Shown here: positions 24,552 to 32,116 of the stretch, piece by piece
Position numbering within the stretch: the first letter of the stretch is position 1
Layout of the letters: every line of letters starts with the position of its first letter
Assembly: GCA_023415595.1 (NCBI GenBank)
Contig: JAEZJW010000075.1
Location: forward strand, 1 to 46,010
Source: Bacillota bacterium
Lineage (GTDB): Bacteria > Bacillota > Clostridia > Lachnospirales > Lachnospiraceae
Length of the DNA: 46,010 bases
Direction: 5' to 3'
The notes under the pieces: model-generated
Told to the model about the DNA's origin: nothing
Databases searched by the model: none
What the model saw: the letters and a program-made list of their open reading frames with translations, nothing else
Position numbers and translations under genes: made by a program

Positions 24552-25433
24552 ATGTCCGCAGTAAAGAAGGGGTTAGGCAAAGGACTTGACATAATGATTC
24601 CGGAGCGGATCGTGGAAACAGAAGCTCCTAAGATGGATGAGGTTTCACGTGAAACATTAATACCGATCAGGGAGATAGAGCCGAATAAATCACAGCCCCG
24701 AAAGAGATTTGATGAGGACTCACTGCAGGAGCTAGCGGATTCCATCAAACAATATGGAATTATAGAGCCTCTAATCGTTCAGAAGAGAGATAAATATTAT
24801 GAAATTATAGCCGGTGAGAGAAGATGGCGCGCAGCAAGAATTGCCGGACTAAAGGAAGTTCCGGTCGTTATTAAGGATTATACTCCACAGGAAATTGTAG
24901 AAATCGCGCTGATAGAGAATATTCAGAGAGAGGACTTAAATCCGATTGAGGAAGCCTTAGCATATCAAAGATTAATTCAGGAATTCCACTTGAAACAGGA
25001 TGAGTTAGCGGATCGGGTATCGAAAAGCCGTGCTGCAGTTACAAACTCTATCAGGCTGCTTAAGCTGGATGAGAGAATTCAGCAGATGCTGATGGATGAT
25101 ATCCTGTCCAGTGGACATGCCCGGGCACTCCTGCCGATAGAGGATTTGGAGCTACAGTACCATACAGCCTGCAGAATATTCGATGAGAAGATGAGTGTCC
25201 GTGAAACAGAAAAACTGGTAAAGCAGATTCTGAGTAATAAACCGCAAAAGCAACTAGCGGCAACTGATGAGAAGGTATTTATTTACCGCGAACTGGAAGA
25301 GAAATTCCGAAATATTATTGGTACAAAGGTTTCCATACATAGAAAACAAAGGGATAAAGGAAAGATTGAAATTGAATACTATTCCAATGAAGAGCTGGAA
25401 CGGATCATCGAACTATTCGAATCCTTAAATTAA
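24552..25433 (+). CDS. parB: Chromosome partitioning protein ParB (Spo0J)
   Basis: ParB (293 residues) binds parS and spreads as a CTP-dependent clamp. The N-terminal CTPase domain has EPNKSQPRKRFDED and the key motif IIAGERRWRAARIAG (GERRxRA, about 86-100). IENIQREDLNPIEEALAY follows. The helix-turn-helix KQDELADRVSKSRAAVTNSI recognises parS, and the C-terminal part (about 240-293) is the dimer domain. A third parS lies inside the 5' end of the gene at 24641-24656. AAAGGAGG is placed about nine bases before the ATG. It is co-transcribed with parA. Confidence 0.97.
   Translation: MSAVKKGLGKGLDIMIPERIVETEAPKMDEVSRETLIPIREIEPNKSQPRKRFDEDSLQELADSIKQYGIIEPLIVQKRDKYYEIIAGERRWRAARIAGLKEVPVVIKDYTPQEIVEIALIENIQREDLNPIEEALAYQRLIQEFHLKQDELADRVSKSRAAVTNSIRLLKLDERIQQMLMDDILSSGHARALLPIEDLELQYHTACRIFDEKMSVRETEKLVKQILSNKPQKQLAATDEKVFIYRELEEKFRNIIGTKVSIHRKQRDKGKIEIEYYSNEELERIIELFESLN
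24641..24656. promoter_or_regulatory. parS-3, inside parB
   Basis: GGTTTCACGTGAAACA, 15 of 16 positions of the parS consensus, encoding the residues VSRET of ParB. A parS inside parB/spo0J is also seen in B. subtilis. Confidence 0.9.
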
Positions 25434-25486
25434 ATGAAAATGTTAATATATGTAAATACTAAAGCTCGTTATGGAGGAACGAAGAG

Positions 25487-25999
25487 ATGAATCTCAAAGA
25501 AATTATTAACAATAACATTGACTTATTTTTTGCAGGTCTCACAGCATTCAGCCTGCTCCTGCTCATCTTATTAATCATCAGCATGGTAAAGCTTCATAAG
25601 ATGAATGTAAAATACAAAAAGTTTATGACCGGCTCGGACGGAATAAATCTTGAATCCAAAATATTGGCAAGATTCGCGGATATTGACGGTTTGAAAGCAG
25701 ATTCAAAACTGGTTCATGAGGAACTTAATAACATCAAAGATAATCTCCTGATTACATACCAGAAGGTAGGTGTTGTTAAATACGATGCTTTTAAAGAAAT
25801 GGGTGGAAAACTGAGCTTTGTATTGGCTCTCCTTGATAAGAACAATAACGGAATTCTGCTTAACTCAGTCCACAGCAGCCGGGAAGGCTGTTACACATAT
25901 CTGAAAGAAATTATCAAAGGGGAATCCTTCCTTGAACTCTCAGAGGATGAGAGGACTGCCCTAAATCAGGCTTTAAACAGTGGAAAGTATATGGAATAG
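25487..25999 (+). CDS. DUF4446 family membrane-anchored protein
   Basis: A 170-residue protein with one N-terminal membrane helix (about 13-35, FFAGLTAFSLLLLILLIISM), a coiled-coil-like linker (about 40-85), and a C-terminal domain with VGVVKYDAFKEMGGKLSFVLALLD and NGILLNSVHSSREGCYTYLKEI. This matches DUF4446, a family often found beside parB in Firmicutes; its role is unknown. The cytoplasmic domain probably faces the nucleoid. GGAGG with a spacer of about eight bases precedes the ATG. It starts 53 bp after parB and is likely in the same transcript, so a link to segregation or origin anchoring is a fair but untested inference. Confidence 0.85.
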   Translation: MNLKEIINNNIDLFFAGLTAFSLLLLILLIISMVKLHKMNVKYKKFMTGSDGINLESKILARFADIDGLKADSKLVHEELNNIKDNLLITYQKVGVVKYDAFKEMGGKLSFVLALLDKNNNGILLNSVHSSREGCYTYLKEIIKGESFLELSEDERTALNQALNSGKYME

Positions 26000-26033
26000 A
26001 TAATTGCGTTATAATTCAAAACCGGAGGTCATT

Positions 26034-26231
26034 ATGACAATCGATCATTTACTGCAGAGATTATCTAAGCCGGCACAAAGGGCCCTTCAAAATGAAGGAA
26101 TTATTACATTGGAACAGCTATCCGGATATAGTGAGAATGAGATTATGGCGCTTCATGGTATCGGAAAGAATGCAATTGCTGCAATACGGATTTTCTTAAA
26201 CGAGAATGGGATGACTTTTACAGAGAAGTAA
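26034..26231 (+). CDS. Small helix-hairpin-helix protein (RNAP alpha-CTD-like)
   Basis: A 65-residue protein made of one DNA-binding fold: LSKPAQRALQNEGIITLEQL followed by SENEIMALHGIGKNAIAAI, the last part being a helix-hairpin-helix with the GIG turn. The pattern resembles the C-terminal domain of the RNA polymerase alpha subunit and other short HHH proteins that bind DNA without sequence preference. I set the start at ATG 26034 because CCGGAGGT precedes it; the frame extends 10 codons upstream without a ribosome site. It starts 34 bp after the DUF4446 gene and may be the last gene of the par operon. The function is unknown. Confidence 0.75.
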   Translation: MTIDHLLQRLSKPAQRALQNEGIITLEQLSGYSENEIMALHGIGKNAIAAIRIFLNENGMTFTEK

Positions 26232-26240
26232 CCTGAAAGG

Positions 26241-26268
26241 AACAGGCTGGACATATGTCCAGCCTGTT
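26241..26268. terminator. Bidirectional terminator between the par operon and adhE
   Basis: Arms AACAGGCTGGAC (26241-26252) and GTCCAGCCTGTT (26257-26268) pair perfectly around ATAT. T-rich sequence follows on the plus strand. It serves the convergent transcripts of the small HHH gene and adhE. Confidence 0.85.
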
Positions 26269-26312
26269 TTATACCGTATATGTGTTTAGCAAGAGGAATT
26301 ATAACCGGGACA

Positions 26313-28934
26313 TTATTTCTTTGTCTTTACGGGTACCATGTCCTTACCATAGTAAGCGATCAGGTACAGTTCTTCTAACTCACTGACCAGAGGCAATCTC
26401 GGGTTTGCTGTGGTACACTGGTCTCCAAAGGCTAAGTCGGCAAGCTCGGGAAGTTTAGCAAGGAAGGACTTCTCCTCGATGCCATACTCTTTTAAGGTTG
26501 CTGGTATACCAAGGTGCCTATTCAGCGCTTCTACATCCCTGGCAAGCATTTCAACCGCATCTGCCCTGCTTTTAGGACTCTTACCAAGGCGAAGCATCAG
26601 CTCGTAGATTTTATCACTTACAATATAGCTTTCATACTTCGGCCAGGAGGTAAACTTCGTCGGGCATTCCACACCGTTATAGCGGATGACATGGGGAAGC
26701 AGGATTGCGTTGGCACATCCATGAGGAATGTGGTATTCACCACCCAGCTTATGAGCCAAGGAGTGGTTAATTCCCAGGAAAGCGTTTGTAAATGCCATAC
26801 CGGCAATGGTAGATGCATTATGCATTTTCTCTCTGGCAATAGGATCTGCAGCGCCCTTGTCATAGGAGTCCTTCAGATACCGGAATACCATGTCGATTGA
26901 GTGAATAGCAAGAGCATCGGTATAATCGGAAGCAAGGATGGAGATATAGGCTTCGATTGCGTGGGTTAATACGTCCATTCCGGTCCAGGCTGTGGATTTC
27001 TTCGGAACACTCATAACGAAATCAGGATCAATGATTGCAACATCGGGAGTCAGCTCATAATCGGCCAGAGGATACTTCTTATTTTCTTTTTTGTCAGAAA
27101 TGACAGCAAAGGAGGTTACTTCTGATCCGGTTCCGGAGGTAGTAGGGATCGCAACGAATTGTGCTTTCTTACCAAGGGAAGGGAATTTATATGCTCTCTT
27201 TCTGATATCGAGGAACTTTAAGGACATGTTCTTAAAGTCTGCTTCCGGGTGTTCGAAGAACAGCCACATTCCCTTGGCAGCATCAATTGCAGAACCACCA
27301 CCGAGAGCAAAGATGACATCGGGCTTGAATTTATTCATTTCCTCAACGCCTTTTAAGATAGTATCCAAGCTTGGATCCGGCTCAACCTGGTCAAAAATCT
27401 CGCAGTGTACATAATCCGGACGCTTTCTCAGCTGATACAGTACCTTACTTACATAACCAAGCTCTGTCATGGAAGGATCGGTAACAATGAAGGCCTTGGT
27501 GATTCCCGGCATCTTAGCCAGATATGCTGTAGAGCCTGCTTCAAAATAGATTTTACTGGGTACCTTAAACCATTGCATATTTACCCTCCTCTTTGCTACT
27601 CGCTTATAATTGACAAGATCGACGGCCGATACGTTATGGGTAGTGGAATTACCGCCGTAGGAGCCGCAGCCCAGAGTCAGGGAAGGCATATTCGTATTAT
27701 AGAGATCTCCGATGGCACCATGGGTGGAAGGTGAATTAACAATAATACGGCCGGTCCGCATTCTTGCAGAGAAGGAATTGATCACTTTATTATCGGTGGA
27801 ATGGATTACACTGGAGTGACCAAGACCGCCCAAATCAATCATCTTCTCACAGAGTTTAAAGCCTGCCTCCACATCGGCAGCCTTCAGAATGGCAAGTACC
27901 GGGGATAACTTCTCCTTGGATAGGGGATGGCCTTCACCAACACCGTCAATTTCAGTGCAAATAATTTTTGTATGCTCCGGAACTTTAATGCCTGCAAGAG
28001 AAGCGATATAAGCAGGTGACTGTCCGACGATGGCAGCATTTACATTACCGGTATCTTTATTAATAACGACTGCTTCTAATAACTTGCTCTCTTCCTTGGT
28101 AGTAAAGTAGCAGCCGGCCTTTTTCATAAGGTTTACAACCTCGTTATACACAGGAGCTTCAATGATTGCAGCCTGTTCAGAAGCACAAATCATACCGTTG
28201 TCAAAGGACTTGGACAGCACAAGGTCATTTACGGCACGCTTTAAGTTAGCGGTCTTATCGATAAAACAGGGTACGTTACCGGGTCCAACACCGAGGGCAG
28301 GCTTTCCAGCGGAATATGCCTGCTTCACCATACCGGAACCGCCGGTAGCCAGGATCATGGATACATTGGGATGATTCATGAGCTCTCTGGTTGCATCGAT
28401 GGAAGGAAACTCTATCCACTGAATACAATTTTCAGGAGCGCCGGCATTTCTGGCAGCTTCATATAAGGTCCTGGCTGCTTCAGCGGAGCATTTCTGCGCG
28501 CTGGGATGGAAGCCAAATATAATCGGGTTTCTGGTTTTAATACAGGTGAGGCACTTGAACATGGTAGTGGAAGTGGGGTTCGTAACAGGGGTAACTCCGG
28601 CTACTACGCCTACCGGTTCCGCTACGATCATATAATCCTCTTCTTCGTTATCTTCAATGATACCTACAGTCTTCTGATACTTAATGGAGTGCCATACAAA
28701 TTCTGTGGCGAAGATATTTTTTGTGATCTTATCTTCATAAATACCTCTTCCTGTTTCCTCAACAGCCATTTTAGCCAGCTGCTGTTGCTTCGAAAGACCG
28801 GCCAGAGCCATTTCATGGACTATTCTATCTATCGACTCCTGATCCATCAGTAAAAATTCATCGAGAGCTACCAGAGCATTCTTAACTAATTGATCTACAT
28901 GTTCCTTGGGTGTGGGCTGATTTATTGTTTTCAT
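26313..28934 (-). CDS. adhE: Bifunctional aldehyde-alcohol dehydrogenase AdhE
   Basis: AdhE (873 residues) reduces acetyl-CoA to acetaldehyde and then ethanol, using two NADH, and forms helical spirosomes. The N-terminal aldehyde dehydrogenase (about 1-440) has the catalytic Cys at 250 in NGMICASEQA and the cofactor loop ATGGSGMVKQAYSAGKPALG. The C-terminal Fe-alcohol dehydrogenase (about 455-873) shows GGGSAIDAAKGMW and metal-binding histidines in NHSLAHKLGGEYHIPHGCAN. I start at the ATG giving MKTINQ: AGGAGG is six bases before it, whereas the ATG two codons upstream directly abuts that site. Expression should be strong and controlled by redox state (promoter and two Rex boxes at 28950-29034). 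Confidence 0.97.
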   Translation of the reverse strand: MKTINQPTPKEHVDQLVKNALVALDEFLLMDQESIDRIVHEMALAGLSKQQQLAKMAVEETGRGIYEDKITKNIFATEFVWHSIKYQKTVGIIEDNEEEDYMIVAEPVGVVAGVTPVTNPTSTTMFKCLTCIKTRNPIIFGFHPSAQKCSAEAARTLYEAARNAGAPENCIQWIEFPSIDATRELMNHPNVSMILATGGSGMVKQAYSAGKPALGVGPGNVPCFIDKTANLKRAVNDLVLSKSFDNGMICASEQAAIIEAPVYNEVVNLMKKAGCYFTTKEESKLLEAVVINKDTGNVNAAIVGQSPAYIASLAGIKVPEHTKIICTEIDGVGEGHPLSKEKLSPVLAILKAADVEAGFKLCEKMIDLGGLGHSSVIHSTDNKVINSFSARMRTGRIIVNSPSTHGAIGDLYNTNMPSLTLGCGSYGGNSTTHNVSAVDLVNYKRVAKRRVNMQWFKVPSKIYFEAGSTAYLAKMPGITKAFIVTDPSMTELGYVSKVLYQLRKRPDYVHCEIFDQVEPDPSLDTILKGVEEMNKFKPDVIFALGGGSAIDAAKGMWLFFEHPEADFKNMSLKFLDIRKRAYKFPSLGKKAQFVAIPTTSGTGSEVTSFAVISDKKENKKYPLADYELTPDVAIIDPDFVMSVPKKSTAWTGMDVLTHAIEAYISILASDYTDALAIHSIDMVFRYLKDSYDKGAADPIAREKMHNASTIAGMAFTNAFLGINHSLAHKLGGEYHIPHGCANAILLPHVIRYNGVECPTKFTSWPKYESYIVSDKIYELMLRLGKSPKSRADAVEMLARDVEALNRHLGIPATLKEYGIEEKSFLAKLPELADLAFGDQCTTANPRLPLVSELEELYLIAYYGKDMVPVKTKK

Positions 28935-28949
28935 AAACATCCTCCTTAA

Positions 28950-28967
28950 TTGTTAAATATTTAACAA
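28950..28967. promoter_or_regulatory. Rex operator, downstream of the adhE promoter
   Basis: TTGTTAAATATTTAACAA, a perfect 18-bp palindrome identical to the Rex consensus TTGTTAA-N4-TTAACAA. It lies about 10-25 nt after the expected transcription start of adhE. Rex leaves its site when NADH/NAD+ is high, so adhE would be induced then. Confidence 0.9.
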
Positions 28968-28981
28968 TTGCTTCTGAAATA

Positions 28982-29010
28982 ATTATATAATTAATCCTTT
29001 TGTTTGTCAA
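28982..29010 (-). promoter_or_regulatory. Full-consensus sigma-A promoter of adhE
   Basis: On the minus strand TTGACA (29005-29010), a 17-bp spacer and TATAAT (28982-28987): a perfect match to both hexamers. It lies between the two Rex boxes, as expected for a strong but repressed promoter. Confidence 0.92.
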
Positions 29011-29016
29011 AGGATA

Positions 29017-29034
29017 TTGTTAAATAAATAACAA
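29017..29034. promoter_or_regulatory. Second Rex operator, upstream of the adhE -35
   Basis: TTGTTAAATAAATAACAA, one base off the Rex consensus, ending 7 bp upstream of the -35. Centre-to-centre distance to the first box is 67 bp. The rest of the gap up to 29306 shows no clear gene; AT-rich tracts here may hold the promoter of the next gene. Confidence 0.8.
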
Positions 29035-29306
29035 TAAAAATTTTAAACAAAATTCTGTTTCTTTGTAACTATTATACAAAAGAGTATGCATAGCAGATGA
29101 AACCAATATAATAACGTAGTAAGTATTACCATTATTTTGTTCTATTCTAACGCATAGAACTATTGTATGATTGAAAATATACTCGAAAAAGAGGATTATA
29201 TTAATGACTGAAGATCTTGCATATGTTATATTTTATAATAGCATAAGAAATACATCTTTGATATGCGAATGAAGAAGAATATCCCGTAATGAAGAAAGGG
29301 TTAATA

Positions 29307-30371
29307 ATGAGGGTTATCGCTATTGATTCAGTTAAAGGGAATGAGTTATTGGCCAAGGATATCCTGATCAATAATAATTCTATTTTAATGACAGCAGGAA
29401 CGGTAGTAAAAAGAGAATATGTGAAACGATTAAGGGATTTGGATATAGAGTTTATCTATGTGGATGATGAATTTGCACAGGGAGTAAATCTTACAGAAAG
29501 CCTTGAACTACAAATTAAGGAGCAATGTCAGGAAGCAGTCCGCAATATCCTGCTGAAGTATTCTTACCATAATGATCAGGAGCTGGAGGAGATCCGAAAT
29601 ATTGCCGATGAAATCATTTATGATATCATGAATGAACCCGAGGTTATGTATAACCTGTCCAGTATCAGGAATAAGAATGAAAGTACCTATTCCCATTCCT
29701 TGAATGTTTGTGCATTATCCGTTATATTAGCGCTGAAATTAAAGTTGCCGAAGACGAAGGTAAAGGATATTGCGATAGGCTGCCTTCTGCATGATATTGG
29801 CTTTACCTATATCAGTATGGATTATAGTAATCTAAGGGCGGAGGACTGTTCTGAGAAAGAGCTGAAGGAAATCAAAAAGCATATTATCTATGGTTATTCA
29901 GCAGTGGAGAAGGTGGACTGGTTATCCGCAATTTCTAAGGACATCATTATCAGCCATCATGAGAGAATGGATGGATCAGGCTACCCGTTTCGTCTGAAAG
30001 CCGACAAGATAAAAATAGGAAGTAAGATAGCAGCCGTATGTGATGAGTTTGACAGCAGGGTGTACGGTAATCTGACCTCTAAGATGAAGGTACATGATTC
30101 GATTGACTATATCGTAAGCCAGGCAGGCGTAAAATTTGATTTTAATGTAGTAAAAGCCTTTGTTGATTCTGTTGCTGCATACCCAACGGGAGCACTGGTC
30201 ATCACCAACCAGGACGAGATAGGGATTGTTTTAAGACAGAACACGAAATGCCCGACCAGACCGGTAATCCGCATCATTAAAAACAAAGAGGGTGTACAGC
30301 CGGAGGAATGGCTAGAGAAGGACCTTACGAAAGAACTCACCCTGTTTATCACGGATACCATAATGGACTGA
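29307..30371 (+). CDS. HD-GYP-like domain protein (possible c-di-GMP phosphodiesterase)
   Basis: A 354-residue soluble protein. Residues 1-115 hold no recognised domain. The HD-GYP region (about 120-250) shows HSLNV, LLHDI with the HD pair at 162-163, KKHIIYGY, ISHHERMDGSGYP and the GYP at 225-227, then DEFDS. These are the metal and substrate motifs of phosphodiesterases that cut cyclic di-GMP. However, the canonical HDIGK lysine is replaced by Phe (HDIGF), so activity is uncertain. The C-terminal about 60 residues form a separate small beta-rich domain. I start at ATG 29307, with AAAGGG ahead of it; an ATG at 29289 lacks such a site. No GGDEF/EAL gene is nearby. The protein ends at a strong terminator. 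Confidence 0.82.
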   Translation: MRVIAIDSVKGNELLAKDILINNNSILMTAGTVVKREYVKRLRDLDIEFIYVDDEFAQGVNLTESLELQIKEQCQEAVRNILLKYSYHNDQELEEIRNIADEIIYDIMNEPEVMYNLSSIRNKNESTYSHSLNVCALSVILALKLKLPKTKVKDIAIGCLLHDIGFTYISMDYSNLRAEDCSEKELKEIKKHIIYGYSAVEKVDWLSAISKDIIISHHERMDGSGYPFRLKADKIKIGSKIAAVCDEFDSRVYGNLTSKMKVHDSIDYIVSQAGVKFDFNVVKAFVDSVAAYPTGALVITNQDEIGIVLRQNTKCPTRPVIRIIKNKEGVQPEEWLEKDLTKELTLFITDTIMD

Positions 30372-30402
30372 AATTGTTTAGCTATTACTGTAATATACAT
30401 AG

Positions 30403-30445
30403 GGAGGATATCCATCCGGAATATGTGGATAACCTCCTTGTTTTT
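30403..30445 (+). terminator. Terminator of the HD-GYP-like gene
   Basis: GGAGGATATCCA (30403-30414) pairs with TGGATAACCTCC (30426-30437) with one mismatch, followed by TTGTTTTT. From 30446 to 30681 I see no gene; TATAAT at about 30645 may be the -10 of the next gene, but no good -35 is seen. Confidence 0.8.
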
Positions 30446-30681
30446 ATGGTAAGATGTTGATACTAACATTGTCCCTGCGTTTGAGGTCTTGCGCTTTCTT
30501 CGGGAATATGATATATATATTATCACATGATTAGGCATCTGATCGCGTAAAATATTAATAGGGTAATAAAAAAACAGGCAATACTTTAAGATATGGATCC
30601 GATCGGAAAAACAGAAAGAAAGAACGTAAATATTATCTTAAGATTATAATATAGTAAGGAATAGATTGGCAGGTGAAAGAA

Positions 30682-31578
30682 ATGCATAGCTATTTAAGAG
30701 CCATCGGCTTCAGCGACATTCACAACAGAATGGATTTAAACCAGTTATTGGACCTGGTAAAGGATGAGGCGACCGGGATCAAGTCCGTTCAGACGGGCAA
30801 AAATATAGAACTAACCGAGATATCGAGAGTATTTGGTGAGGGGTTTGGAATAACACTCCGTGGGGAATATGACAGAAGCGGAGTATTCCATATGGAACAT
30901 TATTTCCCTTATTTGTCCGGCCAGATTGTAAGCACCAACGAGGAGGTCGGAATTAATAAAAGAGTTGATACCGAGGCCTATACCGGCATGTGTGATGACT
31001 TCAGATTGGGAGTATCACTGATTTTTTACCTGCAGAATGTTGTAGAATATCTGGAGAAGAAGAACCAGAATATGCCCATGAACACGAACTTTCCGATCTC
31101 GCTGGCGGCTCTGTCCCTGGAGGGAAGGACCTTACTTCCGATAGAGAAGGATGAGGTTCAGGTACGGAATATTTCAGCCGAGACCAAGTATAGGAATAAT
31201 CTGATTGCTGAAGCAAAGAAAGGCAATCAGGATGCAATTGACAGCCTGACCATTGATGATATTGATACCTATGCCATGGTTTCCAGAAGAGCGAAGAAGG
31301 AGGATATCTATTCCATCGTTGACACCAGCTTCATTCCTTTTGGATCTGAATCTGATAATTACAGCATTATTGCCACGATTCAGGAAAGCAATCTGATCGT
31401 GAACAACTATACCAAGGAAGAGATTTATGATCTTCTGCTGAGCTGTAATGATATCAGCTTCCGCCTCTGTATTAATAAGAAAGATATGCTGGGTGAACCG
31501 GCAGTTGGCCGCAGATTCAAGGGAAATATCTGGATGCAGGGAAATATCGCATTTTCAGGGCAATCCGGCAACCAATAG
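30682..31578 (+). CDS. DUF3881-like protein
   Basis: A 298-residue soluble protein with no membrane segment. It starts MHSYLRAIGFSDIHNRMDLN and resembles the DUF3881 family, known mainly from Lachnospiraceae and relatives; the function is unknown. Features include a beta-rich first half with GFGITLRGEYDRSGVFHMEHYFPYLSG, which I show in part only, an RLGVSLIFYLQNVVEYLEKK helix, and a C-terminal segment FRLCINKKDMLGEPAVGRRFKGNIWMQG. I start at ATG 30682, seven bases after AGGTG; a GTG at 30673 overlaps that site. It stands alone between a terminator and the 147-nt inverted repeat. The family call is from memory of the sequence pattern. Confidence 0.7.
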   Translation: MHSYLRAIGFSDIHNRMDLNQLLDLVKDEATGIKSVQTGKNIELTEISRVFGEGFGITLRGEYDRSGVFHMEHYFPYLSGQIVSTNEEVGINKRVDTEAYTGMCDDFRLGVSLIFYLQNVVEYLEKKNQNMPMNTNFPISLAALSLEGRTLLPIEKDEVQVRNISAETKYRNNLIAEAKKGNQDAIDSLTIDDIDTYAMVSRRAKKEDIYSIVDTSFIPFGSESDNYSIIATIQESNLIVNNYTKEEIYDLLLSCNDISFRLCINKKDMLGEPAVGRRFKGNIWMQGNIAFSGQSGNQ

Positions 31579-31587
31579 AGTTTTAAT

Positions 31588-31734
31588 GTTCAGCCGCCAT
31601 GTTATCGTTAAGACCAGGGAGGAAATGTTTCCATGGATGAGACGCTCTCGCTTAGGTTATTACGTTCAGCATATGCTCACCATGGAAATTATTTCTCTCT
31701 GGTTCTATGTCATAAACCTTAGTATAAGCTGAAC
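31588..31734. repeat. 147-nt imperfect inverted repeat
   Basis: Ends are GTTCAGC (31588-31594) and GCTGAAC (31728-31734). Inside, ACCAGGGAGGAAATG through TTTCCATGG (about 31613-31636) pairs with 31680-31703 at 21 of 24 positions, including two G-U pairs. No T-run follows and no credible gene is contained. It could be a structured RNA, the 3' end of the DUF3881 transcript or a MITE-like element; I cannot decide. Confidence 0.6.
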
Positions 31735-31775
31735 AATAATCAATAAATAAGGCTGAAATTCCTTCCGATAGGATA

Positions 31776-31804
31776 TTGACTTAAGCAGAAGGAAATAGTA
31801 GAAT
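31776..31804 (+). promoter_or_regulatory. Sigma-A promoter for tRNA-Arg
   Basis: TTGACT (31776-31781), 17-bp spacer, TAGAAT (31799-31804). The start point would be only a few bases before the mature tRNA at 31818. Confidence 0.75.
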
Positions 31805-31817
31805 GAATACGTTGTGT

Positions 31818-31891
31818 GTGCTTGTAGCTCAGCAGGATAGAGCGTCCGCCTCCTAAGCGGAAGGTCGTGGGTTCAAATCCCGCCAGGCACG
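31818..31891 (+). tRNA. tRNA-Arg (anticodon CCU)
   Basis: A 74-nt cloverleaf with acceptor GTGCTTG/CAGGCAC (one G-U) and discriminator G. The D-arm has TAGCTCAGCAGGATAGAGC, the anticodon loop CTCCTAA holds CCT (reads AGG), and the T-loop is GGTTCAAATCC. CCA is not encoded. The transcript ends at the hairpin at 31917. Confidence 0.95.
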
Positions 31892-31916
31892 TTGAATATG
31901 GAATGGAAGAAGAGAG

Positions 31917-31969
31917 AAGCTTTTCCGGAAGGGATCGGTTACACCGATGCTCACCGGAAAAGCTTTTTT
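31917..31969 (+). terminator. Terminator behind tRNA-Arg
   Basis: AAGCTTTTCCGG (31917-31928) pairs with CCGGAAAAGCTT (31954-31965) and is followed by T. A second hairpin, ATCGGT-TAC-ACCGAT, sits in its loop. Confidence 0.85.
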
Positions 31970-31976
31970 GTTCCAC

Positions 31977-32024
31977 TTTACATGAATTTTACATAGAAGA
32001 TACAATACTATGATATCTGATACA
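31977..32024 (+). promoter_or_regulatory. Pho-box-like repeats and pstS promoter
   Basis: TTTACA at 31977 and 31988, then GATACA at 31999, each 11 bp apart, with another GATACA at 32019. PhoP/PhoB boxes in Firmicutes are such TT(A/T/C)ACA repeats with 11-bp period. A -10-like TATGAT is at 32009-32014 without a good -35, fitting an activator-dependent promoter. The regulator encoded at 36377 is the obvious candidate. Confidence 0.65.
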
Positions 32025-32065
32025 TTTTCGTAATGCTAAGATAAGGGTGTAAATAATGAAAGAAG

Positions 32066-32116
32066 AGAAAAGAAGAGTAGAAGGAGAAAAGAAGAGTAGA
32101 AGGAGAAAAGAAGATG
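32066..32116 (+). repeat. Tandem 19-bp repeat duplicating the pstS ribosome site
   Basis: Two full copies of a 19-bp unit (32066-32084, 32085-32103) and a partial third (from 32104) run into the pstS ATG. Each full unit ends AGAAGG and with the next AG creates an AGAAGGAG Shine-Dalgarno sequence. Only the last is at the right distance from the start. Confidence 0.85.

Noticed and set aside
29204..29272. 22-codon frame starting at ATG 29204 between adhE and the HD-GYP-like gene
   Set aside because: Only a weak GAGG ahead, very AT-rich, contains promoter-like sequence and no recognisable protein features.
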